A stretch of 64,000 nt of DNA from Sipunculus nudus (lineage: Eukaryota > Annelida > Sipuncula > Golfingiida > Sipunculidae): positions 26,904,008-26,968,007 of the forward strand of contig CM049313.1 of NCBI GenBank assembly GCA_026874595.1, read 5' to 3'. A model generated the notes under the pieces. It was not told the origin of the DNA, made no database searches, and was given only the letters and a program-made list of their open reading frames with translations. A program made the translations under genes and the position numbers. Below, in pieces: positions 45,195 to 57,290 of the stretch. Within the stretch, counting starts at the first letter, position 1; each line of letters opens with the position of its first letter.

Positions 45195-46877
45195 GTAAGG
45201 TCAAGTTCGTCAAAGTAATGTTTCTCATATTGAGGGAAAATTAATGTGCAATAAATTATAAAGTGAAGGTGATCAGTATGAAATATATGAGATGCCATTC
45301 ATTATTCCTAGTCATCTGTTGTTCTTCATCTGTCCACCTTCCGCTGACATCAACAGCTGATCTCAGTGATGATTGGACAGATACTCCTGAAATTTGTGTG
45401 TGTGTGTATAATGGGCCAGGTGCACCACTCACTAAAATTGGTGTAACTTGATCCCTGCATTTTTACCTCAACTCAGTGTACATGCATTGGGCATACCATA
45501 AGAGAACTAAAAGTGTGTTCATTATGTATGCCCAATAATATCCCTGTGATCATACAAAGTTGTGTGATGGTCAGTCCAGCAATTTCTTATGCAAATATGT
45601 GAGATTTCAACATAGAATTAATTGAAAACCGTAAAATAATTAGATGATGTTTTTGCCTGAAAGCAGGCATGTCAAATTTGCAAAATGTTCAGTATTATAG
45701 CATATTTATTTCTTAAGGTGGCATCTTCATTTGTAACCCAAAAATTGTTTTTGTGGAAATGGGGGTACTATTAGGTCATTTACTTTCCAATATACTGGTG
45801 CAAAGGTGAATCCGGTGACATTATGGATTGTCAACATAAACTTAATAAATGAATTACCAAAACAACACATGTCCAAGGAGGCTGTGTACTAACAGGGGCA
45901 GTGTGTAGTGATAGGGCAAACCCCGCCGCACCCTCCTGTGACTGACAGATGTGTAGCCAATGAAGCGCTTACAGTCGAAATAAGAGATGACTGATCCACA
46001 CTGTTTATCTCTGTTACTTGATCTGGGCGTAACAACACTAATTAGTGAGTACACAAATATGATAATCATGCCAGTTACTGACTCCACACTTCAGTATTTA
46101 TCAGGGTAGATGTCATAGTGTCAACACAATGTTTGTTCCGGTAGTCGACCAGATGACCGAAATCCAGAATGCCGAAACCCAGAACTCTGAACCCAAAATG
46201 CCGAAGCCTATCTTGCCGAAAAAGAAAATAAATAATAGGAAATAATCAGATTAATGCAAATTAAAGTGATTAATGGTAAAGTGATAAGTACGTTGTCTGT
46301 TAAGGTTCTTAAACCAAATTTGTTACCACCTGATTTTTATCAGTTATTGTGACAATTCCAGCAGTGTCTCTTACTCTTAACTATAAACACTAGGAAAATT
46401 AAAAATGTTAATACCAGCTTCCATTCAAACATCAGACCACTAATGGATTTGGATTAGATGACATCCAGTGGGGCTTAAAATAAATAGTTAATAGAAGGTA
46501 CTCTTTCACAATGTGCCGTGTTTAGTTAATGTAAATGAATAAAATTTGTTACAGAAACTGATGAACGTAACCGCTAGTGCCACCTTGTATCTGTATTAAA
46601 GACCAATGCTGCTGTCAATACTAAAATCATAAATTGGGGTAGAACAGTTGAGTATGGTGTTTTCCCTAAGATTTTTAGTGCGAAAAAATGAATACAGTCC
46701 CTTCTTTCATCCTTATAGAAGTATCATGTCAGGTTCCTGTGGTGATTTTTAAAATGCTTGGGGTAAGAGGCTAACTTTTCTGAATTATCTGAGAATGAGC
46801 TCACTTAGATCATCAGTTCATGCATGTTTAACTTGTGTTGCATTGAGAGAGAGAGAGTGAGAGAAGAATATGGGAAT
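45195..46877. other. Intron sequence, no gene seen
   Basis: Mostly AT-rich and apparently unique. Near 46145-46215 the words GACCGAAATCCAGAATGCCG, AACCCAAAATGCCGAA and TTGCCGAAA form a short irregular tandem stretch. A (GA)n run lies near 46845-46865. Confidence 0.45.
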
Positions 46878-48263
46878 AGTTTTTATGCCCCCGCCACAAA
46901 GTGGCCGGGGCATATAGTTTTACCCATGTCCGTCATTCCGTCCTTCCGTCCTTCCGTCATTCCGAAATCAAACAGTTGTACGGACTTTTTTTCACAATGC
47001 CTGCAGAAATTGGCCTAATTTTTGGTGTGTGGGCAGATATAACCAGTTACAGATCTAGTTCGCGTTTCGTCCCTGTTGACCTACTTTTGACCGTTTTACG
47101 GCTCCTAAACTAGAAAATTTCATGAAAAATAGAAATATTCATGACAGATACACATGTACGGACTTTTTTTCGCAATGCCTGCAGATATTGGCCTGATTTT
47201 TGGTGTGTGAGCAGATATAGACCAGTTACAGATCAAGTTCGCGTTTCGTCCTGGTTGACCTACTTTTGACCGTTTTACGGCTCCTGAACATAGAAAATTT
47301 CATGAAAAATATGAAATTTCATGACAAATACACATGTACGGACTTTTTTTCGCAGTGCCTGCAGATATTGGCCTGATTTTTGGTGCTTGGGCAAATATAG
47401 ACCAGTTACAGATCGAGTTCGCGTTTCGTCCCGGTTGACCTACTTTTGACCGTTGTACAAACATAGAAAATTTCATGAAAAATAGAAATATTCATGAATG
47501 ATACACATGTACAGACTTTTTTTCGCAATGCCTGCAGATATTGGCCTGATTTTTGGTGTGTGGCCAGATATTGACCAGTTACAGATTGAGTTCGCATTTC
47601 ATCTTGGTTGACCTACTTTTGACTGTTTTACGGCTCCTGAACATAGAAAATTTCATGTAAAATATAAATTTTCATGACAAATACACTTGTACAGGCTTTT
47701 CTTCACAGTACCTGCAAATATTGGCCTGATTTTTGGTGTGTGGCCAGATAATGACCAGTTACAGATCAAGTTCACGTTTTGTCCCAGTTGACCTACTTTT
47801 GACCATTTGACTGCTCCTGAACATAGAAAGTTTCATGAAAAATATAAATTTTCATAACAAATGCATATGTACTGACTTTTTTTCCTCAATGCCTGCAGAT
47901 ACCACCCTGATTTTTTATGTGTGGGCAGATAATGACAGTTACAGATCGAGTTCGCGTTTCATCCCGGTTGACCTACTTTTGATTGTTTTACGGCTCCTAA
48001 ACATAGAAAATTTCATGAAAGACAGAAATTTTTATGGAAAATGCACATGTATGGACTTTTTTTCACAATGCCTGCATATACTGGCATGATTTTTGGTGTG
48101 TTGCTTGATAATGACCCGTTACAGATCGAGTTTGCATTTTGCCCTTGTTGACCTACTTTTGACCATATGACACCTCCTGAACTTAAAAAAATTTTCAAAA
48201 TTTTACAAATGTTTCTAATTTGCCCAAGGCGGGGGCATTTGTGTTGTTCCGACACATCTATTT
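46878..48263 (+). mobile_element. F1 Helentron/pearl-like element with about seven 180-bp tandem units
   Basis: Second full copy of F1: the stem-loop head TTTATGCCCCCGCC-ACAAAGT-GGCCGGGGCATA, seven units spaced about 175-180 bases, then GGCGGGGGCATTTGTGTTG and CCGACACATCTA. The last two units match the last two of the 20717-22441 copy in detail (for example ACCACCCTGATTTTTTATG versus ACCCCCCTGATTTTTTATG), so unit order is inherited and copies differ by internal unit number. Confidence 0.75.
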
Positions 48264-49580
48264 TAGGATTGTAAATTGCTCATACAGGACATCTGAATAA
48301 TTGACATGTATATATATTAAAAGAGGGGGAGAGAGAGTGTAATATCACTTATTATGTTTGTTTTGAGGAGTTGAGGAGTGAAAGTTATGACTGTGTCGCT
48401 GTGGTTAGCTTGGCGAGCGTTAATTCACATAGCACCTGATAGCCAGCAACCTCGGTACGCATCACTGACTGTGCCTAAGCCCCGCCCAGACACATTGGTA
48501 CACGACTACACATATAGCTGAGCTGTCAGATGTAAAATTATGCATTAAGATCACTTTTAACTTGCAAATATGAAAACAAAAGGAGTAAGATTAAAGCACA
48601 TTCTGTTTATCATACTATAATTAATAATGACGACAGGTTGTCATTCACAATAAACCCTTGTTAAAGGTCATATTTTAGGGTGAACACACATATACTGTTT
48701 TTTGGCCTTTTCTAAAAATGGGATCTGAGTGAAATGCATGCATGAGTTTTTAATCAATATTACTCAGTAACGACAAATCACATACTCATCTTATTTCATA
48801 CCCACAAAGTCAAATATGTTTTTCCAAAAAGTGTTTGTTTTATTTTTTCCAAATTGGTATTTTGAAATAAGTGATTGGCTTTTCTCATGTTAGAATTTAA
48901 TTCTTACAGGAGAAAAATGTTATAATTTCATTTTAAACATGAACAATATATGTTAGGTCCATGAACAAAAAATTGCCTGGAGATATTGTCATGTATTTTT
49001 ACATGGGCCTACTGAAAACTTGCTCTCTGCTACAAATTGTGTGGAATAACTTGTTTTGTACAAAAAATTTAGTTTTTTTATTTAAGTTTAAAAAAATAAA
49101 TGTCATTGATGAGATATGAAAACAAATTATATTTCATCAGTTAGATAATGATATATGGTTTAAAATGATATATCCTTTATGGGGTTTTACAAGAAAATAG
49201 GTTAAATTTGCTGTTAGTTAAACAAGTATGTTACACACTGTTATGGATATGAAATTTAACATACTGTTAGATGTATATAAGTTCTCCTACCCAATGTCTT
49301 GAGATACTTTAGCATAATGAATATTTTGTCCATTGAAGACTAGACCTCACCATTCAATATCAAATATAATCAGCACTAGTTTGATAGAATTTGAACCTTG
49401 CTTTAACACATATTCAGCTGCTAAAATCACATTCTGCAAAAATAAATTTAGTTTCAGTGATATCCTTAGTTTTCTAGATGTTTGTGTTCAGGTAACTACC
49501 ATAAGATCAACATTCTTCTTGCCTGAATAATAACAAATACACAAGGTCCTGTAGACTGCTGTAAAATCCAGAGATGCAGG
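48264..49580. other. AT-rich intron, no gene seen
   Basis: Nothing recognisable beyond a short GA-rich stretch near 48320-48340. Confidence 0.45.
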
Positions 49581-50104
49581 CATTATTGTATCTGCCAAAT
49601 AAAGTATATCTTAATCAAGGTTCCGCTGAATTTCTCTGAAACTACTAGATTGATCTTTCCAAAACTTGGAAGTGTCATAGGGTCACATGGGAACTGGTGC
49701 CTAACAAAGACCCATGGGAACTGGTGCCTAACAAAGACCAGTGGTGCCATCTGTAATCTTTTTTCATGTGGTGTCCATCTGTATGTCTTTATATATATAT
49801 CTCAGGAGTGGTTTGAAGTACCAGCCTGAAATTTGCTTGGCTATACATCTTATATACTGTTATCTTATACCCAAGACTGGTGATGCCACCTACAATTGTT
49901 TTCATGGTGGGTCCATTCATGTGTTTGTATTGCATGAAAATCCACACATATCTCAGGAGTAGTCTTATGTATCAGCCTGAAATCTTGCAGGTCCAGCCAT
50001 CTTGGATAGCTCTCTGATACATCAGACAGGTTGCACCATCCACAAACACTGTTTTGCATATTGGCCTGAAATTATGCATATCAGTAAATCTTGCATAGTT
50101 ATAA
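49581..50104 (+). mobile_element. Old, diverged F2-like copy
   Basis: The head remnant ATTGTATCTGCCAAATAAAG and GGTTCCGCTGAATTTCTCTG precede diverged body units (GTGGTGCCATCTGTAATC, GGTGATGCCACCTACAAT). Much more decayed than the other F2 copies. Confidence 0.5.
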
Positions 50105-50876
50105 GTCAACTGACTATAAGTCGTGGCCCATTGTCAGTCATCGTCGGTCCGTCCATTAAACTGGCATGTTTAAAAACCATTAGATCTATGAATCCAAAAT
50201 TTGGCATACTGCAAGATCTCTTACCAAACCGAAAATTGGGTCACTGTGACTTGTTCCTTTGAGAAATTATAGAAAACCTCAATTTTCCAAAAATATCTAC
50301 TATCACACTTCAGGACTGCCTAATATCAAAACCACTCATCTAATTTCTTACCATAAATATTCCCCTGTATATGTACATGCCAGAAACTAAGTCAGTATAA
50401 CTTAATTTATAACAGCTGTGGGCCCAAATGTAATGCACTTTGTAAAATATCAGGAAAGATATTTACTCACTTAACATGAAAAGTCTTGAAGCTAGAGATG
50501 TTTTTTCAGGTATATGAATTTATTTAATCGAGATTCAATTGTATACCAAAAACTAGATCTGATCTTTGTAAATTTTATAAGTTATTAGTATTAATATAAA
50601 ATCAGTACCTTAAATTTTGCCCAACTTTAACGATGGCAAATCTTTTTTCTGTAAGTACATTTGATTTAGTTTTAACAGCAGATACACATAAGTATTTGAT
50701 CTGATAATTCTGAAATTTGAAAATAAAAGCTAAAAAATTATGCTTGTTTCTTTCAGAGGCTCTATTGTATTCATTTGCATCTACTGGCTGCCCACTTCTG
50801 GTCACTACAGCCCTGCATGGGTAACCTTATTAGAGATGCAACACTGGTCCAGCACCCCTTAGAAAAATTAAGATCT
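50105..50876 (+). mobile_element. F3-like fragment
   Basis: The head CAACTGACTATAAGTCGTGG and the text AATCCAAAATTTGGCATAC parallel 25630-25760. The second half duplicates 27100-27600. No 3' terminal block. Confidence 0.5.
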
Positions 50877-53034
50877 TATTGTATCCGCCAAAACAAAGTT
50901 TTGCGGATACTATGTTTTTGACCAGGTTCCACCACCGCCATATTCGTTTCCAGAAAACTACTCTGAGACTACTGGACTGATTTTTCCAAAACTTACACAA
51001 TTATCAGGTCACATGTGAACTGGTGCCTAACCAATTTGCATTTGTGCGTCTGCTTCCACACATAAACCCAAATATCTCGGAAACTGTTTGACCGATCAGG
51101 AAAACATTTTGTACAAATGTAGCCCTTGGATAGCTTTATAACATACACAAAAAATGGTGGCGCCTCCTGCAACCATGTTTGCACAGTGTCCATCTGTTCG
51201 TCTGCCTTGGGTTCAAATCACTCATATCTCTGCAGTGCATGGTTTGACTAATTCACCTGAAATTCGGCATGCAGATACATCTTGGATAGCTTTCTTGATT
51301 TTATGACAGGTGGTGCCACCTACATTCACGTTTACTCTGCAGACATCCAAGCTCATATCTCAGGAACCATTTGACCAATTGGGCAAAAAGTTTGCATGTG
51401 TATAGATCTCACAAAGCTCTTCATCATAGGCAAAACTGGAGGCGCCACCTGCAACCACTTATGTACAGCGTCCATCTGTTCATCTGCCTTTGGATAAAAT
51501 CGCTCATATCTCCGCAGTGGTTTGACTTAGCCACCTGAAATTTTGCAGGTTTATACATCCTGGACAGGTTTCTCGATTTTATGACAGGTGTCACCACCTA
51601 CATTCACATTTACTCTGCAGACATCCAAGCTCATATCTCAGGAACCGTTTGACCGATAAGGCCAAAATTTTGCATGTGTATAGATCTCACATAGCTCTTC
51701 ATCATAGGCAAAACTGGTGGCGCCACCTGCAACCATTTATGCACAGCATCCATCTGTTCATCTGCCTTAGGTTAAAATCACTCATATCTTAGCAGTGGTT
51801 TGACTTTTCCACCTGAAATTTTGCAGGTATTTTACATCCTTGACAGCTTTCTCGATTTTATGACAGGTGGCGCCACCTACATTCACATTTACTCTGCAGA
51901 CATCCAAGCTCATATCTCAGGAACCGTTTGACCAATTAGGCCAAAATTTTGCATGTGTATAGATCTCACATAGCTCTTCATCATAGGCAAAACTGGTGGC
52001 GCCACCTGCAACCATTTATGCACAGAATCCATCTGTTCATCTGCCTTAGGTTAAAATCACTCATATCTCAGCAGTGGTTTGACTTTTCCACCTGAAATTT
52101 TGCAGGTGTTTTACATCCTTGACAGCTTTCTCGATTTTATGACAGGTGGCGCCACCTACATTCACATTTACTCTGCAGACATCCAAACTCATATCTCGGG
52201 AACCGTTTGACCGATTGAGCCAAAATTTGCATGTGTATGGATCTCACATAGCTCTTCATCATAGGCAAAACTGGTGGCGCCACTGCAACCATTTATGCAC
52301 AGCATCCATCTGTTCATCTGCCTTGGGATAAAATCACTCATATTTCAGCAGTGGTTTGACTTATCCACCTGAAATTTTGCAGGTTTATACATCCGGGACA
52401 GCTTTCTCAATTAAATGACAGGTGGCGCCACCTACATTCACGTTTACTCTGCAGACATCCAAGCTCATATCTTTGGAACTGTTCGACCGATTGGGCCAAA
52501 ATTTTGCTTGTGTATAGATCTCACATAGCTCTTCATCATAGGCAAAACTGGTGGTGCCACCTGCAACCACTTATGCACAGCATCCATCTGTTGATCTGCT
52601 TTGGGATAAAATCACTCATATCTCAGCAGTGGTTTGACTTATCCACCTGAAATTTTGCAGGTTTATACATCATGGACAATTTTCTTGACTTCATGACAGG
52701 TGGCACCACCTACATTCACGTTTAAGCTGCAGACATCCATGCTAATATGCAACACATCACGCTCTATTCCCCTTGCTACTTAATCCATGCCTCACTTCAC
52801 CCGTCGCACTCTGATTTCTGGGGATACACATAGTGGCTTGTTGACTACCCATATTCTGGTTTTAAAATGTCCTAATCTGAAACTTGCAGGTCAGAAACAT
52901 CTATTTTGCTGAAATCATAATGACTAAGGTAGATATGCAGGACTAAGGAGGATCAATATTAAATTTTAAAAATAAACCTCCATTCATACTCCTAAACTTT
53001 GCACAGGTTCGCATTAGGCCTGTAGGCCTTGTTT
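50877..53034 (+). mobile_element. F2 Helentron-like element with extended array, ending in an F4 tail
   Basis: The F2 head TGTATCCGCCAAAACAAAG with TTTTGCGGATACTATG is intact, but the GCCGCC stretch is shortened. The body is a regular alternation of two unit types with period about 285 bases from 51.2 to 52.7 kb (AGGTGGCGCCACCTACATTC and GGTGGCGCCACCTGCAACC alternating; TCACATAGCTCTTCATCAT repeats at about 51407, 51687, 51967, 52246 and 52526). The F2 3' hairpin region at about 52825-52850 is degraded, and the F4 tail ends at 53034 with GGCCTGTAGGCCTTGTTT. Confidence 0.75.
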
Positions 53035-53039
53035 CAAAT

Positions 53040-53312
53040 TTTAAGCATTTTCTTGAGACCTTCAAAGACTTGGTTTTCTGTTAACAGGGCACAAATTGTA
53101 ACCATTGCACCTAGAATGTTCTTACTTGACATCCAGGGAGGTCCATGAAACATCTCCTTGGAAACCTGAAATAAGGTCTCTGTTACCCATATCTTCCGAG
53201 CTATGCTAAGCTTAATGGAGATTCCACCTACAAAATTTTGCTTTGATAAAATTCCTTTTGTTAATGTTTTCCTATTCGAATAGCTGAGCGACATGACCCC
53301 TGGGTCACATGT
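53040..53312 (+). mobile_element. F3 fragment with 3' end
   Basis: Near copy of 1150-1428: AACAGGGCACAAATTGTAACC, GACATCCAGGGAGGTCCATG, ending TAGCTGAGCGACATGACCC then CTGGGTCACATGTT. Confidence 0.65.
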
Positions 53313-53581
53313 TCAAATACTTCCACTGCAATGTAGATAAAGTTATATGGCCAAATCAAATTTTCTGTGACAATAGCACTCCATTTGTAAATAATTTACA
53401 TGACATCAATCCTCTTCCCTGTCTACAAAGATACTATCAAAATCTTACATAAGCTAGAAACCAACAGCTCATAATACAGCTTATATTTATTACCACACAA
53501 AACCAGCATGTGCCTCTTTTCCAAATCATATTTTGTGATAATATATAATAGCTGAGCGCCACGACCCATGGGTCCCTTGTT
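53313..53581 (+). mobile_element. F3 3' fragment, second type
   Basis: Matches the last 240 bases of the F3 element at 25621-27063 (CAATCCTCTTCCCTGTCT, ACCACACAAAACCAGCATGT) and ends TAGCTGAGCGCCACGACCC then ATGGGTCCCTTGTT. Two F3 3' ends therefore stand side by side here. Confidence 0.65.
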
Positions 53582-53730
53582 ATCGTTGGTAGTTATCCAT
53601 GGTAATTTATATATAGCTGTCCACTGACTGTCTTGTATTTCATAAATTTCTTCATGCTTTGGTTAACCTTATCATAAATTTCTTCATGCTTTGGTTAACC
53701 TTAACCCATGTCCCTTGGGATATTATCTAG

Positions 53731-54726
53731 TTTTTAGCTCAGCTGACTGAATGTCATCTGAGCTAAAGTGATCACTCTTTGTCCGTTGTTCATCTGTCTG
53801 TTTGTGTGTCTGTCTGAACCTGTATGATTTTTTGGTCATGATGTCAAAGGACAAGGTCACAAGACTCACTTATTTAAATAGATTATGGCTGCATTTTAAG
53901 CCAAGCTTTTCATCTCAAACTTTCCATCTTGCGCATTTAGCTGACTTGCCAGTATGGTAAGAGCATAAATGAATTTGGGTTCACATGGTCAAAGGTCAAG
54001 GTCACAGCGGCCATCTGTTCACAAATTAGTTTTTCAGATGATAACTCCAGTTTAATTTGAGATATTGGTTTCAAACTTAACTTATATATGGCTCACCACT
54101 CATGTAAGAACCCTGTCGATTTTGGGGTCCAGCAGTCGAAGGTCAAGGTTACAGGACCAATTTCTTTAAAAAGAATGTGTATGCATTTCAAGCCAAACTT
54201 TTCATCACAAACCTTGCTCACCTGCCAGTAGGTAAATATTCTATTCCATTTTGGGGTCATAGGGTCAAAGGTCAAGGTCACAGGGCCCCTCAATCACAAA
54301 TTAGTTATGGATGATAATTCTGCTTTGGATAGAGTGATTGGCTTCAAACTAGATTTTTTAATGACCCACCACTTAAGTAAGAATCCTTTTGATTTTCAGG
54401 TTCCAGAGATCAAAATTGAAGGTCACAGGAGCCACATCTTTAAAAGATTGTGGATGCACTAAAAATCAAACTTTTCATCCTAAACATGGCTTACATTTCC
54501 AAAGTGAGGAAATCTGTAGATTTTGAGGTTACCTGGTCAGAGGTCAAGATCACTGGACCAACTTCTTTTTAAAAGATTGTTTCAATAATCTAAATGCTGC
54601 AAGTTCAAGTATAATAAGTTCTCAGATTTTTTGGTCACAAGGTCATTGGTTAAAGTCATAGGACTGTCATTTCTTTAAAAATATCCTTATAGACAATTCA
54701 GCTGAGGGTTGAGACCTATGCCCTAG
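53731..54726 (+). mobile_element. F3 Helentron-like element, diverged body
   Basis: The head TTTTTAGCTCAGCTGACTG then AATGTCATCTGAGCTAAAG is intact. The body has four loose repeats of about 170-200 bases built on GGTCAAAGGTCAAGGTCACAG and CATTTCAAGCCAAACTTTTC. The 3' end AATTCAGCTGAGGGTTGAG then ACCTATGCCCTAG is a degraded F3 terminus. Confidence 0.55.
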
Positions 54727-55475
54727 TCCAGTCCAGTCCAGTGTCCTTTTTTCAGTGACTTCATTATATCTGTGGTACTTTTGTCTTCTAATAGTCCTTG
54801 TTCTGCAATGAATTTAGAGACCATTTTCAAACAATTTTCACCTTTTTTCTCTGGTACACCAATAAGTCTCATATTATATTCTCTGCTATGTCTTTCAATA
54901 TCTATGAGCTTTTCTTTAATCACTTTTATTAACTCATTTTTTCATGGTTTTCTACTTGCAGTTTATCTATTTTTGATCTCAAGGCTTTATTTTCTGCTTC
55001 TGCACTTTCAAGTTTTCACTTTGTGGTGTCCATATCCGCTTGTGTGAATTCCAAACTTTGAGTTAGTTTATTTAACTGTTTATTGTTGAGTATTTCTTCT
55101 CCTTATTATGCACATCTCTCCTGATGGATTCAGTGGCCTCACAAAGGCTTTCTTTAAAGTTGTTCAATGCAAGCTTAAAGGCATTTTCCAATTGCCTGCA
55201 CTTTGCCTCTATGAATGTAACAGTGGAGGCGCTCACCTGTGATTTGCAGGATTCATCCATCTCAGTTCCTCTCGTTTTTCGTGTTGTTTCGACATATTGG
55301 TCCATACTTGCTTGTTCCATGTTTTTAGTGTCACTTATACTCTTGGACCTTGTTTGCATACATGATGTTTTTGACATAGTATTCAATGGAATAATTTGGT
55401 TGACTGGAGCACATGAAAAGGTGACTGCTCAGGCTGCCATCTTGACCAGAAGTCGACTCAAGAGAAGTTTGATGT
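54727..55475 (-). pseudogene. L1-type LINE ORF1 remnant
   Basis: The minus strand reads TKSISDTKNMEQASMDQYVE-like N-terminal sequence (about 55386-55072), a likely coiled-coil region, then MIKEKLIDIERHSREYNMRL followed by IGVPEKKGENCLKMVSKFIA (54923-54800). The last is the typical start of the ORF1 RRM domain of L1-group LINEs. ORF1 packages LINE RNA. A frameshift near 55060-54930 breaks it, and no ORF2 follows. A short (CCAGT)n stretch sits at its left edge. Confidence 0.7.
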
Positions 55476-55787
55476 AACATCCTGAAATCTTGGCCTGTCC
55501 ATGCATCTTTGATGGCTTTCTCCCACACAAGATTGTTGTCACTGCCCACAATCACTTCTCAAGAGGGATTTGATATATCACCCTGAAATTGTGCATATCT
55601 TTTCATATCGGATGGCATATTTGGATACAAGACTAGTGGCACCACCTAAAATAATTTTCGTACAGTGTATGTCCCAGCTTATATCTCAGTAGAGATTTGA
55701 TATATCAGCCTGAAATTTGGCATATGTATACATCTCCAGTAGCTGTTACATAAAAAAGGCAGGTGGCACCACCTACAATAATTGTAT
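55476..55787 (+). repeat. Old diverged units related to the F2 body
   Basis: Repeated GAAATTGTGCATATC/GAAATTTGGCATATG and GATTTGATATATCA words with GTGGCACCACCTA blocks at about 55637 and 55763, spacing about 130 bases. Too decayed for clear limits. Confidence 0.5.
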
Positions 55788-56962
55788 CCGCCAAAACGAA
55801 GTTTTGCGGACACTGTTTTTGACCGGGTTCTGCCGCCGCCGCGTTCATTTCCGGAGAACTCCTCTGAGACTACTGGAAGGATTTTTCCGAAACTTACACA
55901 AATTATCGGGTCACATGTGAACTAGTGCCTAACCAAGTGGCCTTGACCTCTGACCTTTCCTCTCTGCCCAGCGTCCATTTGTGTGTCTGTTTCCACACAT
56001 AAACCCACAAATCTTGGGAACCGTTTGACCGATCAGGAAAAATTTTTTTACACAAATGTAGCCCTTGGATAGCTTTATAACATACATAAAAATGGTGGCG
56101 ACACCTGCAGCCATTTTTGCACAGTGTCCATCTGTTTGTCTGTCTTGGGTTAAAATCACTCATATCTCTGCAGTGGTTTGACCAAATTACCTGAAATTCG
56201 GCATGCGTATACATCCCACATAGCTTTCTTGATTTTATGACAGATGGTGCCACCTACATTCACGTTCATGCTGTAGACATCCATGCTTATATCTCCGGAC
56301 TCGTTCGACCAATCAGGAAAAAAAGTTTACACAGTGCAGCCCTTGGATGGCTTTATAACATACACAAAAATGGTGGCACCACCTGCAGCCATTATTGCAC
56401 AGCGTCCATCTGTTCATCTGCCTTGGGTTAAAATCACTCATATCTCTGCAGTGGTTTGACCAAATTACCTGAAATTCGGCATGTGTATACATCCCGCATA
56501 GCTTTCTTAATTTTATGACAGGTGGCGCCATGTAAATTCACATTCACGCTGCAGACATTAATGCTTATATCTGTGGAAACGTTTGACCATCAGGAAAAAA
56601 AATTTACACAAATGTAGCCCTTGGATTGTTTTATAACATACACAAAAATGATGGCGCCACCTGCAGCAATTTTTGCACAGTGTCCATCTGTTTGTCTGCC
56701 TTGGGTTGAAATCACCCATATCTCTGCAGTGGTTTGACTTTTCCACCTGAAATTTTGCATGTGTATACATCTTGGATAGTTTCTCGTTCAAATAACAGGT
56801 GGCGCCACCTACAATCATGTTAACATTGCAGAGATCCATTCTAATATGTAACACATGTAACTCTATTTCCCCTTGCCACTCAATCCATGCCTCACTTCAC
56901 CCGTCCTACTCTGATTTTGGTGGATACACGTAGTCGCTTGTCGACTACCCGTATTCTAGTTT
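55788..56962 (+). mobile_element. F2 Helentron-like element
   Basis: The head TGTATCCGCCAAAACGAAG with TTTTGCGGACAC and TGCCGCCGCCGCGTTC is intact. The body alternates the two F2 units, closely matching 38619-39674. The 3' end is TTTTGGTGGATACACGTAG then TCGCTTGTCGACTACCCG and TATTCTAG followed by TTT, giving a perfect hairpin GTAGTCGcttgtCGACTAC and a terminal CTAG. Confidence 0.82.
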
Positions 56963-57290
56963 TTATACAGTGTATGTCCCTGCCTATTTCTCAGGATTGA
57001 TTTGACAAATCAGCCTGAGAAATAGGCATGTCCATACATCTTGGAGAGATTTGTTGTATACAAGACTTGTGGCACTACCTACAACTTTTTCTTAGGTTTC
57101 ATGCATCTATGCACATATCCAGAGTGGTTTGAAGTATATGCCTGAAAATTTGCATGTCCACACGTCTTCCATGGCTTTTTCATACACAAAACAGGTGGCA
57201 CAATCATTTTTATGTTGTGTACAGCAATGTCAGTATTTCAGGAGTGAGATTTGTGTAATTGGTGCTTATACTCAGGTTCAAAATGTTTAG
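56963..57290 (+). repeat. Old diverged units related to the F2 body
   Basis: Continues the decayed pattern seen before 55788 (TGACAAATCAGCCTGAGAAAT, GTGGCACTACCTAC, AACAGGTGGCACAATC). The intact F2 element at 55788-56962 therefore appears inserted into an older diverged array. Confidence 0.5.

Noticed and set aside
45854-46087. 77-codon minus-strand ORF
   Set aside because: No recognisable domain, no splice context, and composition typical of chance ORFs in this AT-rich intron.
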